DNA from: Pelomyxa schiedti
Taxonomy: Eukaryota > Evosea > Pelobiontida > Pelomyxidae
Assembly: GCA_020536535.1 (NCBI GenBank)
Contig: JAHLWZ010000892.1
Span: 1-57,648, forward strand
Length of the DNA: 57,648 bases
Direction of reading: 5' to 3'
Shown here piece after piece: positions 1-11,863 of this stretch; within the stretch, counting starts at the first letter, position 1; the number at the start of each line of letters is the position of its first letter. Both the position numbers and the translations under genes were made by a program. The notes beneath the pieces were generated by a model, which was given only the letters and a program-made list of their open reading frames with translations, did not search any database and had not been told where the DNA came from.

Positions 1-1078
1 TAAAAAGCCTGAGACCAAGCCAGGTGTGAATCCATCGGTATCAGAAATCAATCGACCAATCAAGAATCAAGAGGTAGAATCTTCTCTACCGCAAGTGAAA
101 TCAGAGAAGGTAGAAGAGAAGTCACCCGCGATTCATCAAAAGCAATCAGAAAATCCCCTATCAGAGTCAGATAAGCGCAAGATAGAGCTTATCAAGTACC
201 TCGATTTGTCTCATTTAGAAAAGAAAGACAGTCAACGAGTACGGAAATGGCTTCTGAACAATCTTGGTGTCATAAGTGACGGCGTTACTACGGGAAAACA
301 ACCTTGGTGAAGAATGATATCGATACAGGCGATGCCGAGCCAGTGGCTGGTGTAATGCATAGAAGATGACCTATGGCTCATGAGTTGATTGAACAAGAAG
401 TTCAGAAGAACCTCAAAGCCGGAATCAGCAAACCGTCAAATACACCATGGGCAGCTCATGTGGTGTTGTATTACAGAAGAAGCCTGATGGAAGTATTAGA
501 TTTCGTATTGATTACAGGAAACTGAATGAAGTCACCAAGAAAGTGGCGTTTCCAATGCCACGCATTGATGACACTTTAGAGAATCTTGGAGCATGTGATT
601 GGTACTGGAATCGATTTGAAAAGTGGATATTGGCAGGTTGGAATGACCGACGCAGCAAAAGAAAGAAGCGGTTTCCGAACCAGAAGTGGCCTTTATCAAT
701 TTAAGGTGATGCCATTTGGGCTCGTGAACGCTCCTGCAACATTTCAAAGGTTGATGAACATCGTGTGGAGCGGTGTATCACCCTTAACAGCGATGGTATA
801 TCTTGATGATATTATCGTGTTCACCAAAGGCAATTTGAAAGAACATCTAGTAGCCGTAGATAAGGTTTTTGAGTGTTTGAGATAGGCAGGTTTACAAGTA
901 GGCATTGCCAAATGCCAGTTTGCGAAGAAGAAACTTAGATATCTTGATAGACATATCATCTCTAGTACAGGAACTGACGCAGTATGAGATCTCGCTCCAC
1001 CAAAGAATGTGAGAGAAGTTCGTAGCTTCTTAGGTCTCATTGGCTATTATCGACATTTACACCATCAAGCCCATTTCC
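1..1078 (+). mobile_element. Ty3/gypsy-type retrotransposon remnant (reverse transcriptase, decayed)
   Basis: This is the reverse-transcriptase core of an LTR retrotransposon of Ty3/gypsy type. Seen in sequence: a palm start with DYRKLN, then DLKSGYWQ, the FGLVNAPATFQ stretch, the catalytic YLDDI box near 799-813 and the connection-domain signature VREVRSFLGLIGYYR near 1009-1053. The reading frame is broken: a stop near 372, frame changes near 465 and 590, and stops at 883-885 and near 988. Homology ends at about 1078, so RNase H and integrase are missing, and nothing upstream shows a zinc knuckle or clear protease. The open stretch 26-310 is probably part of the same element but is not diagnostic. 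It is a dead fragment; the element may extend left of the window. Confidence 0.85.
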
Positions 1079-1952
1079 CTTAACCACGTAACACAAGAGT
1101 CCTCAAGACTTGTTGGACCATCGTGGGTGCACCCACCAACACGGTTCACGCATCTGTTTCTTTGTTTCTTCGAGGCTCCGACTCGACCAACTTGGTTCTG
1201 GTCACCGCGCGACGCCGTTGGTATCCTCGTTCCGTACGCGACTGCTGAGTGACTTGTGTTGCTTGTGGAACCCGTCGTCGTGTGGCCTGCGTCCCACCCA
1301 AGTTGGTGGGTCTTAGTTTTTTTTTCTTGATTGTTTACCCTCATCAGGCCTCTGGGCTATCAACTTCCACAAGACTCCAGCTGGTGTGTCCATTTCATAA
1401 TAGAGTTAAACGGGGCTCGTGTCTCTGACCCTTGAGTCCCTCACACAACAACCTCTGGGATTGTACAACAATAAAAAAAAAAAAACCCAAGGTGGTGAGG
1501 AAAACCACGTGTCGTTTTTCGCATTGGCAGTGGCAGTAGTAGCAGCAGGCAGCGTCATTATTGATTGGTGGATGGACTGTTCTTTGGGTTCTGCTTTGGT
1601 TGTTGCCTTGCCATTGTGGGTGTGAGTGGGGGCTGGTGTGTGCATTTTTCCCCCAAGGATGAAGCGTGGTGGGCAACACTGCGAATCAGCCTTTGGGCGT
1701 ATGCCCCCCCAGCTCTAAGCTCTAAAACGCAGCAGGCAGGCTCAGCCAAACAACAACCCTGCTGGATTGTGGTGTTTGTTCCTTCATCATTTCATGCTCA
1801 TCATTCCCCAATTTCTGTAACCTCATCCCTCCTCCCAGTTCGTTTGGCTCAGAATCCACTCCACACTCACTACACACAGTGCCCGTCGGTGGGGTACGGT
1901 TTTACGCAGAAATTGAAGCTTTGACTCTGGAAAAAAAAACCGGAAAATTCGA
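1079..1952. other. Intergenic region, no gene recognised
   Basis: No open frame here has recognisable protein features. The stretch is GT/AC-biased with short A runs. It may hold decayed remains of the neighbouring retroelement and the promoter of the next gene. I see no LTR pair or tRNA. Confidence 0.5.
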
Positions 1953-2973
1953 ATGCAACAACGAAACGGTGTTGTGGTTGTGGTCCTTGTGGCTCTGTGT
2001 TTGTGGAAGAACGGTGGGTGGTGTCGTGAACAAGAGCAGGCAGATTGCTCGTGGGTTTACGGAAACCACACTGACGGCAGCGCCTACACAAACGGCGAGC
2101 CAATCGACGTGTGTGCTTTGGTTGTTGTTAGAGATTGCCTGGCTCGTTGTTGTACCCTGAATGTGTATGACAAGCACCACAGAGAGGATGATGGCGATTT
2201 GTTTTTTTTTTTTTTTTTTTTTCCTGGACCCCATTGTTTTTGGCGGCTAAATCGCTGTTGCTTAGGTGTGTGGGGAAAATGCTCCTGCTGAGGAACAAAT
2301 GGTTGTTGGGGAGGACTCCACTATCATTATAGTGCCTGGGGACACGCCAAAGCACCTTCCTGCACACCCTATTTCTGAGTTGGAGAAGCGCAGCTTGGTG
2401 TTGGCAAAGAATCAATTCGAGACTCTGAATCCCCAGCCTCTCGTCATTCTCGTAAGTGGTGGAAACGTTCACCCAGACGGCACCCCTTACAACGAGGTTG
2501 TCAATCCCAAACATCCATATTATTTTATTTATATGCGTGTTCCATCTACTGAGAGTATCTTATCGATGCGTAACAGGCGTGGGAAATGAGGAATTATCTT
2601 GTCAATGATTTGGGTTTCCCAATCTCTAAAGTAGTCCTGGAGCCCTATGCAAGACATTCAGATAGGAATCTACGAAATGCAGGCCGGTTTATGTTAGTTG
2701 AGATTCCACCAAACTACCACCAAAAAACAAACCCAAAAAGAAATGACCATACAATCCCTCTAACGCCGCTTTTTCCAGACATACAACATCAGCCAAGCTA
2801 GAGTGGTTTGTGACAGCCCTCAATCCATACTGTTCATAGAAACAGTTCACAATGAGGAGATAGATGACCTCGGTTATGCTGTGGGTACAATGGAACGCAT
2901 TTCCGTTGATACCTTCACGTTCATTCCCTCAAGTGATGTTACTAAATGGGGCTCCGATGCTGCTGATCCGTGA
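1953..2973 (+). CDS. Secreted DUF218/YdcF-like protein
   Basis: The first exon begins with a signal-peptide-like segment (MQQRNGVVVVVLVALCLW). The central exon (from 2266) and the next (2577-2696) carry the DUF218 pattern: VILVSGGNVHPDGTPYNEA, then EMRNYLVNDLGFP, then LEPYARHSDRNLRNAGRFML. Introns at 2497-2576 and 2697-2778 join these cleanly. The last exon ends at the stop 2971-2973. In bacteria such proteins (YdcF, SanA) are membrane-associated with unclear chemistry; eukaryotic members are usually secretory-pathway proteins. How the signal exon joins the DUF218 part is not settled: the T-run before 2265 lies in an intron, and the donor is either near 2109 or near 2200. The family call is firm, the N-terminus is not. 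Confidence 0.65.
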
Positions 2974-3104
2974 TACAATTTCCTACGGTTTTACTTCTGT
3001 TTTTGTACTTCCTTTATGTGGGAGCCAATAATAAGAGAAAGGATTCAAACAAAGGCTCTTTATGTATTCCCATAAATTACGTCACCATAGTTGAAGTTCT
3101 GGTT

Positions 3105-5031
3105 CTACATGCTAGCGCAGTTGTGGGCTGCAAAATTAGTAATAAGAGGCGTGTCAGTACTGGACAGGATTGCAAGAGAGATAGTTTTGAAGCTCTCCGG
3201 CAATGTGAGTACCTTGAGTTGTTGTAAGGAACACTCCAAATGGAAGGGTGTGAACAACCTCAATTCTCTTATTCCCAATGGAGGAACCGGTTGCAATGAC
3301 CTTTGTGTTTCCAAGTACTGTCACACCGTCGATTTCTTTGGTTGTTAGTAGGACCTGGATTTTTTCAATTACCATATTCACGAACACGTTGGCCTCCAGA
3401 TTGGTCTTCTTGAATCACAAGCCTATCAACTGTGTTCTCTGTGCTGGGGAGTGTGAGTACCAGTTTGGTTGTATTTCCTGATGTAGAAACGATTTTGCCA
3501 TTATCTCCATAGCAATTGCGGATCCAATCCCCGAATTCTTTATACCTCTGTGAACTGCTGTTAACACTTATTCTTATTAGTATTGGAACTACTTGCACAG
3601 CATTATCAGGTATCTGGCCATCTGGGTTTGGTGCAAAGTCCAGCAGCATATTGCCATTTCTTCCTACACTCTCATCATAAACCTGTATCATTGTCAGATA
3701 CACATAACCTTGCAGATACCTGTTGGAGCTCTCTCAAAGTCCTAAGGCCCACCCACTTATCATAAAACCACTTGTCTCCATTCTTTATTTCCTTATAAGA
3801 GCAGGCACAAGTGAACGGCATACCTGTAGGGTTGTGTCACATTCTGCAGGGCACCAGTCGGTACTGTCCGGGTCGCCTCCATCGGTTGTTCCTTTGAGGA
3901 AATTAGTAAATATCGAGGTGAAGCAAGTCCCACCTGTGGACCAGTTCGGGTAAGGAGCATGCCCAGATTCAGTTCCAACCCACCTTACACTCTGAGGGGA
4001 ATTTGAGGCAGTAGAGGCGGTACCTTATTGGATTCTTTGAGATTCCAAAGCCGTTAAAGGCCACTGAATTGGGCTGTGTGTCTTCAAGCAGTGCGGAGAT
4101 GGCATCAACAATATCCTGTTGGTACCCTCCATCAAACCAAACCTCTGTTAGGTCGCCGTATTCTGTCCATATTTCCTCAAGCTGTAAAGGAAATTAATCA
4201 AAAAAAAAATACATGTTTCTGCGTTAGCTTACTTGGGAAAGTGCTATGCTTTCAAATTCAGACTGGGTGACATAAACCTGATTTTCATGAAGGGATGTAT
4301 TGTAAACAACTCCTCCCCAGACATTTAGGTAACAGTTCTGTACAAGACTACAAATAGTAAGGAATGTTGATTAGGTACATTTCTGAGCCGCTAGGAATTT
4401 TATACCTATAGTAAAGGCCAGGTTTCACATTGTACTTCAGGCATGACTCCACAAACTCGCCAACAATATCACCATCATAAGAGCTGTGGGAGACACTATA
4501 TTGGTACTCATCCTGAATGCTTTCGACACGCACTTTTGTTGGCCTGTAGTTGAACTTTAGAAACTATCACAGAATCCAGAAGTAATTAATGTTAACAGAA
4601 CAAACATCAGCAAGAAGAATTCAACCAACTAAACAAACAGCAGAACTTCGCACCAAGTAGTGAACCCATAAGCATGTTTGGCAATGTACACGGCATACTG
4701 AGCACCCAGGGCAACAATTGATTCCATCCATTGGTCAGTGCTCACATTGGCAGGATTGAATGCAGTTGGTGGGGGCAGGTCCTCTGTCAACATTTGACTC
4801 TCACTGCACCCTTGGTCCCCTTGTATAGTCCCCATGTCAAAGTGAATTATGGCCTGACAAGACTCGCTGAATTCAAACAAACAACAAAGAAAAAAAGCAC
4901 ACCCCAATTTCGTATTTGGACCAATCCAATTGAGGACTTGTGGGCAGTGGTACAGACCCACCATACATTGTGAATCCCACAAGTAGGACACAAGCAACAA
5001 CGAGATGGCGGAGCACTCCTTCAACCGTCAT
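3105..5031 (-). CDS. Alpha-L-fucosidase, GH29 (plant-type)
   Basis: Predicted secreted or lysosomal hydrolase removing alpha-L-fucose from glycans. The start at 5031 gives a signal peptide (LRHLVVACVLLVGF). Exons then read HFDMGT, an FNPANVSTDQWMESIVALGA helix, AKHAYGFTTWC, a GEFVESCLKYNVKPGLYY strand, EVWFDGGY (which should hold the catalytic Asp), RWVGTESGHAPYPNW and the ESVGRNGNMLLDFAPNPDGQI signature. The C-terminal beta-domain ends TDTPLITNFAAHNC. I place about ten introns; the first is 4867-4902 (36 nt) and the last is 3213-3234 (22 nt), the latter needed to reach the conserved C-terminus. Without that intron the frame would stop at 3154. The gene is convergent with the DUF218 gene and 95 nt from the kinase-like gene. 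Confidence 0.88.
3213..3234 (-). other. 22-nt GT-AG intron (fucosidase, last intron)
   Basis: Read on the minus strand this begins GTGTTCC and ends CAAG. Removing it joins the frame ending THTLPFG to the frame VLTLPESFKTISLA, which continues to the conserved fucosidase C-terminus. The join is phase 0. An indel is the alternative explanation. Confidence 0.65.
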
Positions 5032-5126
5032 TAAGTTTTTGACTTTGCCCGAGTCAAAGAAAACATGTTTTGTTGATTGAAACAGTTTCAACAACTTGTT
5101 TTCGGAAGCCAGTTTCAAAGTCTCTT

Positions 5127-6582
5127 TTAGTGTTTAGTCTTTGTATTCGTTTTCTTTGACCTCTTCTTTGTCACTGTAGCCTTTGATGAGTCCTTGGTGT
5201 GGGTTTTCTTGGGTTTGCTTCTGGTGGTGACTTTCTCCTCAACCTCTTCATACTCAACCACCAAGCATGTGCACGTCGGACTTGGCACTGCACTTGTCAT
5301 CGGCCGGGGCCACTCTTCAGGTCTTTGCTCCCGCGCGGTGTGCCAAACGGCGCTGCCATCTCCAAGTCGATGAGGAACCAGGCGTTGGTCTCCGGGTTGA
5401 AGAGGACGTTGGGCCCTTACGTCCCGATGTGAAATTCCGAGCTTGTGCAGAACAGCCAGGCCCAGCAGGGTGCTCACCACCGCAACAAAGAGTTCGAGCT
5501 CGTTCATTGGCTCGCGGGTCTGCCCGGGTGGTGTGGGGGTCACTTCCAACCAGCCTTTGTACTTCGGGTTCCTGCCTTTGTTTGTTATCGGACCTTTCAC
5601 TGGCTGTACTATGAAGGGCTTCAGGTGCTTGTAAACATCAAAAAACATTGGGTAGGAAAACAAGGTATTGCTGTAAAGAAGTAAGAAAAGGAGAGGAGGT
5701 ACTGTGTGGTGCAGGGTGCGGCGATTTGTTTTTGTGTGCTGAGGGAAACAAAACAACAACCATTTTGGGTTGACCCGCTTGTTTATGTTGCGTTCTCTGG
5801 TATATCTCACTATACAATCCGGTGTTTCTTTAAAAACCATGCCTTCTTTAAAGAGTTTCTCACATGGAATCTGGAGTATTGTGGATGGTGTGCGAGTTAG
5901 CAATTAATTGTGGTTGTTGCGTATGGTCAGTTCATCAAAGTTAAGTAAGTGGGTGGCAGTCACTGCATACACACCAAATGACAATGATCTAAAGTTCGTA
6001 TCAAACGACAGACATTTACAATGAACCTAAACATGTGCAGTTTGTCCTTGGTTCCAGTTAGAAGAACAAGTATATAATAGGAATATAGAATTGTTAGCCC
6101 ACGTATGCCACACCTCTGTGGAAACGGGTCAGATGACGTATCACACTGCATTAAAGTTTTAACAAAGTCAACGAGTTCATCCAATTTCAAGGTATCAATC
6201 TCCAATCTCCGTGTTCCAGGGCCAAGGGCTCTGAATATCTTTTATCTGTAATTGCAACTTAGCCAAAAATCGGAAAACAGCATTTAACAAAGGGAAAAAC
6301 AAACAAGGTGCCGGGCAAACTCTCAGTGTTCTTGTCTACAAAAGATCCGAGTCTTTCTTGGGATCGTGCAAGTGGAAAATCGTGCAGATTTCAGGACTGG
6401 AGAACAGCTCCGAAGAAATGGCCCTTAATATGGGGAAGAGGCGGGTGCCACTTTCAGTCAAATACAAGGCCTCGGAGAATGCAGCGAAGCGAGCTCTGAT
6501 TGCCTCCAGTTCCTGCAGGGAGAATATTCGAGACAGCCACCCACACGCGATTTTTTTTTGGCAGGTGGCTGGGCCCCGCCAT
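5127..6582 (-). pseudogene. Kinase-like protein gene with frame breaks
   Basis: The 3' half encodes a protein-kinase-like catalytic core: a helix ending AVLHKLGISHRDV, then NVLFNPETNAWFLIDLEMA (catalytic Asn and the DFG-like DLE), then SAKSDVHMLG, ending in a Lys/Thr-rich tail (KKRSKKTNTKTKH). These pieces lie in different frames: one break falls just after HRDV, another after DLKSGPG, and another before the tail. The 5' half splices well: MAGPSHLPKKNR joins ELEAIRARFAAFSEAL through a 34-nt intron, then SDLL joins ALGPGTRRLEIDTLKL, then PFPQR joins FIVNVCRLIRTL. It resembles kinase-like proteins reported beside Crinkler-type domains, but that is only an impression. It could be a young pseudogene or a gene with assembly errors in GC-rich sequence. 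Confidence 0.5.
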
Positions 6583-6858
6583 CGCCCCGCGGTGCTGCTG
6601 GGCGCGGTGGTCGCGGTGCCGCCGCCCCCGTTCACCCCCACCTCCACCCCCGCGCTCAAGAGACCATTGGCCCGCCGGTGGGCAACGTGCTTGCAGCTGC
6701 TGCCGGCTGCATCGACACACCAGTTTTTGTTTTCACCACTTTCGTTTTGGTGAGGCAGAAAAACAGTACAGTTTTTGCTGGTGTTTACAGAGCAACTTAC
6801 ACTGTACGTGGCGGTTATCACCTTACAGCGTTGGTGATAACCATAATTTGTTTTTGCG

Positions 6859-8678
6859 ATGAGTGCTTGGGAGGCAGTAGTTGTTAACCTTGCCAGGTAT
6901 GGTTCAAAAACACAAAAGATGAGATGAGCTTTATTAGGTTCCTGTGTGCGAGAGACATGATGCGGCTATCAAGCACTTGTAAGGCTCTTCGCACACTTAT
7001 TGAGAATCATTGTGACTGGGTGTGGGGTGAGCTTGCTTCTCATCTTTTTGGATTATACCCCTTGGATTCCCCCAAGAAAAATCACTTGGGAACCATTGTT
7101 GCATATGCTTCCACTCCAAGACTATCTGCTGCCCGTTTTACATCTCCCACGTTGAGTCTTCTTTTCGCTTTTTGTTATCTGTTTCACTGCACATAATAAA
7201 ATCCCTAAGAGTTTTCAGAACCCCTACTACTCGTTTGGTACGAATTAATGTAATATCGAGGCACCCTTTGGATCCATCTTTGTTTCCAAGTTCTTCTTCA
7301 TGAATTGTAGCCAAATGACACTGCATTACAGCAATTGATTTTTGGAAACCTTTTGCTGATTCAATCATTGACAAGTGGTACAGCCAGGATACTGATTTTG
7401 ACAATGTACTATGTTGGTACCTGGACCCGGCCTGTGGGAGCACCATCTGTTTTGAGGTATTAACTCAGTATTTCCTTTATAATACTCGTCAGATGGAGAC
7501 AGAGGCAAGATCTTTTCATGAGTTCCTTGACCACAACCAAAGCTTACTTCACTCTCCCTCACATGTCTGGCGCTTAAGATTGTGTCCACAGTAAGTATCC
7601 TTCTCCTGTTTTCTGAATCTGAGTTGTTCAAGATACGATGTAATTACTATCCACCACGGAGAGATTAGACACTATTCCTGCAAAAACCGGGTTCCAATTT
7701 ATTGTGCAGGTGCAGGTATAAACCTCCAACGTTCCTCAAAATCCTTACTCATTCTCATAACTGCAAATACAAAGAAAAAATCAAGTGGAGAAGTGCAGTC
7801 TCTAAATTGATAACTATTGACTCCCTCATTCCATGTTCTTTCTTCCCACGAAATGTAACGATTTACCTCTGTACAGCAACCGAATTGTGTGCAAGTTGTA
7901 CGACTGTCAAACCTGCAAAACCTCATCGAAAAAAGTCTGGTATTGGCCATGGGCCATGGGCATCATTTTTCAGTCTCGTCGGTTTACCTGGAACTGGGAA
8001 GCGTTCCTTTATTGGAAAACTCTCTGAACTCTTCCCGTAAGCTATAATAATATAGAAGGACTTCAGTTCAATGGCGTCAAGGTACAATAATCTCACTTGC
8101 GCGGAATATCAAATAGAGGATGCAAACCTAGCATCTCTGTACTTTCGAGATACAAAGACTGTTTTCATATCCGGGATATGCAATACGACCAGCACAACCG
8201 ACACCGCGGATATGACTCATCTTATTTCGCGGTCTTCCGCCGTCATCTTTGTTCTAGACACCGATAATGAAGTTAAATCCATTTCCCTACTAAAAATACT
8301 CACCTCAGCCAACAGGAGTCAAGTATGCCCTTTCTGCATGAAATCTTGTGCCACCTTGCCTGTAGCCCCCAAATTCCGCTTGTTGTTGCTTTTCACAAGT
8401 TAGTAGTCCAATTCCAACTCATATTTAGCACCACATTTAACCACTCCCTGATTCGCAGGTTCGAGTTTTCTTCCCCAACAACATCAGGCCTTTCCCATAT
8501 TCACCACATTTCACAAATGATAAAAACACACAACCCCCCACCTCCAAAAAACTGGCTTGTAACTTGCACATCCGTATTTGCTCCTAATTCACTTGCGCGA
8601 ATCATTGCCTGGCTCTCCCTCTGGGCTCCCAAATTTGACTATTCCAAAGAAAGCACCACACAGTGCTCCCTATCATGA
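6859..8678 (+). CDS. F-box-like protein joined to a P-loop GTPase-like domain
   Basis: The N-terminal exons read MSAWEAVVVNLA, then SFIRFLCARDMMRLSSTCKA, an F-box-like helix pattern. A middle part (DFWKPFADSIIDKWYSQDTD, then WYLDPACGSTICFEVLTQ) is not recognised. Downstream a nucleotide-binding pattern appears: LVGLPGTGKRSFIGKLSEL (Walker A, but Arg follows the Lys where Ser/Thr is usual), then SSAVIFVLDTDNE, then IPLVVAFHKL where a GTPase NKxD loop would sit, and a closing helix NSLARIIAWLSLW. The intron 8037-8058 is 22 nt. The link between the two halves (donor gtaagt after WRLRLCP) keeps frame, so I present one gene, but two adjacent genes are possible. One junction near 8322-8362 does not splice cleanly. 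Confidence 0.45.
8037..8058 (+). other. 22-nt GT-AG intron (GTPase-like gene)
   Basis: It begins GTAAGC and ends AGAAG. It joins KLSELFP to the exon containing SSMASRYNNLTCAEY in frame. Without it the frame stops at once (codon 8038-8040 is TAA). Confidence 0.6.
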
Positions 8679-8916
8679 AAGAAAAAACCGAAGCCATAAA
8701 TCAACACCAATCTTGAGTGCCTCTAGCTCGTTTGGTAGTTCCTCCGGAGGGCATAGACGGTGATCATTCCTGTAATAACAATTTCGAGGCGCACAGGTCA
8801 ATACCGAGCCGTGCGTCACACCTTGGCAGCCAACCGGCCCATAATTCACATTTCAACCACCAACCCCCGAGCCGATTTTTACCCCCGCCGCTGCCCTCCT
8901 TTCTCCTCGTACTCCA

Positions 8917-11627
8917 ATGAGCAGCACCCCCTCCAAACACAAAAAGGGCGTGAGCCGCCTGGCCTCCCCGCCCCCGCAGTCCTCCTCGTCGGACGAGCCT
9001 CCTGCCCCCTCCTCCTCCCCCCGGGGCTCTAGCCCAGGCACCACCACCACCACCACAACGACCACCACCAAGCCGGCACCGCCGCGGCAGCCGGAGGGAG
9101 GAACAACAGCAGCAGCAGCGGCGACGGCGACGACGACGACGCCTGCGGGGGGTGCGTCGAGGCTCGCGCGGGGCTGCGGGTGCGTGTGCCGGACCACCGT
9201 GACCACGTTCTTCGCCCTGCTCTCCGTGGTCTCGGCCCTCCTGGTGATCGCCAACAACGTGAACACCATGGGCGGCGGCGGCGGCGGCGGCGCGGGCGCG
9301 GGGGGCTCCCCAAACGACCCCGCCCCGGGCGGCTCCTACTACTACGAGCCCCACACATACACTTACACATACTCCAGCACACCCCAGCAGCAGCCTGTAC
9401 AGCAGCAACAACAACAGCCGCCGCAGCAGCAGCAGCAACAACAACAACAAATGCAGCAGCAGCAGCAGGCGGCTCAGCTGCAGCAGTACACAATTCCGCC
9501 GCCGATTCACTATGAGAATGACGCGAGGCAGCATGGAGGGGGAGCGGGGGGGGCTTATGATTGGGGGGCGGAGGGGAGGTATGCTTCGACGGCAAAGATT
9601 GATGACATTTTGTGTGACACCGTGGCACCCCATTTGCTGAACAACCCGCTGCTGTGCACGGTAATGATTCCTGTTGTTTGCCGCCTTTGGAGTTGCTTAT
9701 GTTATTTCTCAGGTTGTGGTGCAGAACATTGGTGGATACACACTTCAGGGATTGTTCCTATCAGTTAGACATTGCTACAGCACTTTTTTTTGTTTTTTCT
9801 TTTCCTTTGCTTTGCTTTTCTTTTCTTTTGATTTGATTTGATTTGCTTTGTTTTGAAACTTAGTGCCGTTTAAGGTTAAGGAGTACTGGCCAGAAAACAA
9901 ATTGCCTGGCACGTACTACAAATCCACAACTGTGGAAATTGGGCCACTCAAACCTGGTCACAGTAAAAGGCAGCAGCTGATGGTTTTTTGCTCGTTTGGG
10001 GTCTATGATGTATCAGAATCCCGAGTTCCTCCTCAGCTTATGTTTACTGTGGAGGACTTTAACAGGCCTCCCCACGCCATGACATTGTATCCTGTAAGAT
10101 GGAGTAAGTGCTTCTTTCATCTTTATATTTCAATTTATAAATTGCTTCATCACAGCGTGGTTCCGTGGTGAGCTAACACATGCAAACGAAAACGACACAG
10201 CTGTCGTGATGTTATTACTAGGCCCACAAGGTAAATCACTAGTTTTACAATAGAAAGAGGTCATCAATTTTAGGGCAATGCAAAAGTGCATTTGGAAATA
10301 CAGTTCTGCACTTATGTGGAGATAATTCCTTCCACCAATTTTACGTTCCTCATATAATGCCAACAGGAATAGAGTAAGTTACTTGTTAAGGTTTCTTTTT
10401 TTCATGTGCCACAGTAAGCAAGGTACTACAAAGAATTTCTGTGCATTCAAGGCGGCAGCATGCAATTTGGTTTTGATAGACACACCTGGTACCAACCTAG
10501 AGGTTACAGGCTCTGTTCTACTCCAAAACCTTACGGACTTAGCCAAGTAATGGGAGTGGGTGAGGGAGAATTCACCTACACACCACTAATCCTGCATTTC
10601 AGTGGCACCCGTGGCCCAGAAAGTGCGGAAAGCAGTAGTACATGCCCTAATGCCGGGATAATGCCCGTTCCTGATCTGTACGCGATTTTTATTGGCCAAG
10701 ACAGCTTCGTAGGGGATCTGGATGCAAACCTTGAGAGTGTTCATTTCCCAAGAAGTGACATTGCCAAGTTAGTTGCTGAAAAAAGTGTGTCCATCAGCTT
10801 TAGATTTCCTTCTGATTACTTCCATCCAGATAAAAAATTGCATTATGTCATCACCAAGGTCCTTACTTAACTTAAATATGTAAAATTCCAACATTTTCCT
10901 CAGGGGGACAATATGGACCCATCACTGCGCCAAAACCCACTTGACATAAATGGAACTCAAATCCAAACTTTTATTCAAATACTTGCTGGAGTTGCCAGTA
11001 CACCTACACTGGTAGCTTTTCTTTCCTTGTTGGTCTTTCTGAATAGAAAACCCAGATTTCACATCTTGTAACCTACGGAAGTCCTGATGTGTTTCCATCC
11101 ACAGATAAACCTTTTGCCTGGCCTGTTTCATTTGAATACGATAGATCTGTATGTAATTTCTTTTTTTTTTTTGGGCAATTTACCTACTGTATCTCAGGCC
11201 TTTTATGTCCTTCGTCGCTGTCTATCAGTCTTTAAAAAAGTCAGTATCGATGTTCAAGTGTCACCCAGCACATCACCCAGTGCTCCCGGCTTTGCTGGAT
11301 GGCTTCAAAGAAACGGCAGGTGGCTCAAAACGATGTACCCCACATTCCGAATAGCCATGGAAACCAGATACACTGAACTTCGCCCAGTGTTCACACTCCT
11401 TGATACGATTTCTCTGGACAAAATGGGTGTGCCGCTTTTCCCCTTTTTCTTCTTGTACTGAATCCCTTCCAGTTGCATGGCCATTTTACATACTTGTGTT
11501 GACTTTGCTGATGAGCAATTTTCTTTGGTTGCGATGTAGCCCCTGGGTGTGGACCTCTTTCGTGCTGCTCACTGTGGTGCCTATTGGCCTGGTTTTATTG
11601 TACAATGTATACTTCAGTGTACCCTAA
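8917..11627 (+). CDS. Orphan membrane protein with large ectodomain and C-terminal helix pair
   Basis: I do not recognise the family. The first exon is GC-rich and encodes a Ser/Pro/Thr-rich N-terminus, one transmembrane helix (TTFFALLSVVSALLVIANN), a Gly run and a poly-Gln tract. Later exons give a soluble region of roughly 450 residues including VKEYWPENKLPGTYY, MLLLGPQGQCKSAFGNTV, VLIDTPGTNLEVTGSVLLQN and VTYGSPDVFPSTDKPFAWP. GPQGQCKSAFG followed by LIDTPG resembles a degenerate P-loop and Walker B, so a divergent nucleotide-binding fold is possible. The end carries two helices (AWPFYILVLTLLMSNFLWL and FVLLTVVPIGLVLLYNVYF). About eight introns splice cleanly, e.g. donor after NNPLLCT joining VVVQNIGGYTLQG. 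Confidence 0.65.
9385..9486 (+). repeat. CAG/CAA tract coding poly-Gln
   Basis: Imperfect CAG/CAA codons encode a Gln-rich stretch just after the first membrane helix of the orphan membrane protein. Interruption by CCG and ATG codons limits pure repeat length. Confidence 0.8.
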
Positions 11628-11863
11628 ATTGCGGGAAACAACTTTCCTTCTATTTCTATTTCTATTTCCATTTTTTGTTTTGATTGTTTAGCCTTACGGT
11701 CAACCACACAGTTGCGCCTTTTGAACAGAACGAAAAAAAAACCCTTTGGCATACACCCGGTTGGCATCACTCCCCTGCGCAACCACTTGTCAAACGAAAA
11801 CGCAAATAAGCCATAAATTGTATTTAACACCACACGGTAGGGAGGTAACGACGGCAAGAGGGA

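Noticed and set aside
5430-5470. An intron starting at the gtaagg after HRDV in the kinase-like gene
   Set aside because: It would delete the catalytic Asn and metal-binding segment that is clearly conserved; frame damage or error is more likely, though a dead splice form is possible.
8455-8475. GGTTCGAG-like tRNA B-box; similar at 14409
   Set aside because: No matching A-box or cloverleaf around either site; both lie inside protein genes.
8764-9633. Long minus-strand open frame (289 codons) opposite the GC-rich first exon of the orphan membrane protein
   Set aside because: Composition of Arg/Leu/Gly runs is what the antisense of Ser/Pro/Gln codons gives; no family features, and the plus-strand exon splices into a long gene.
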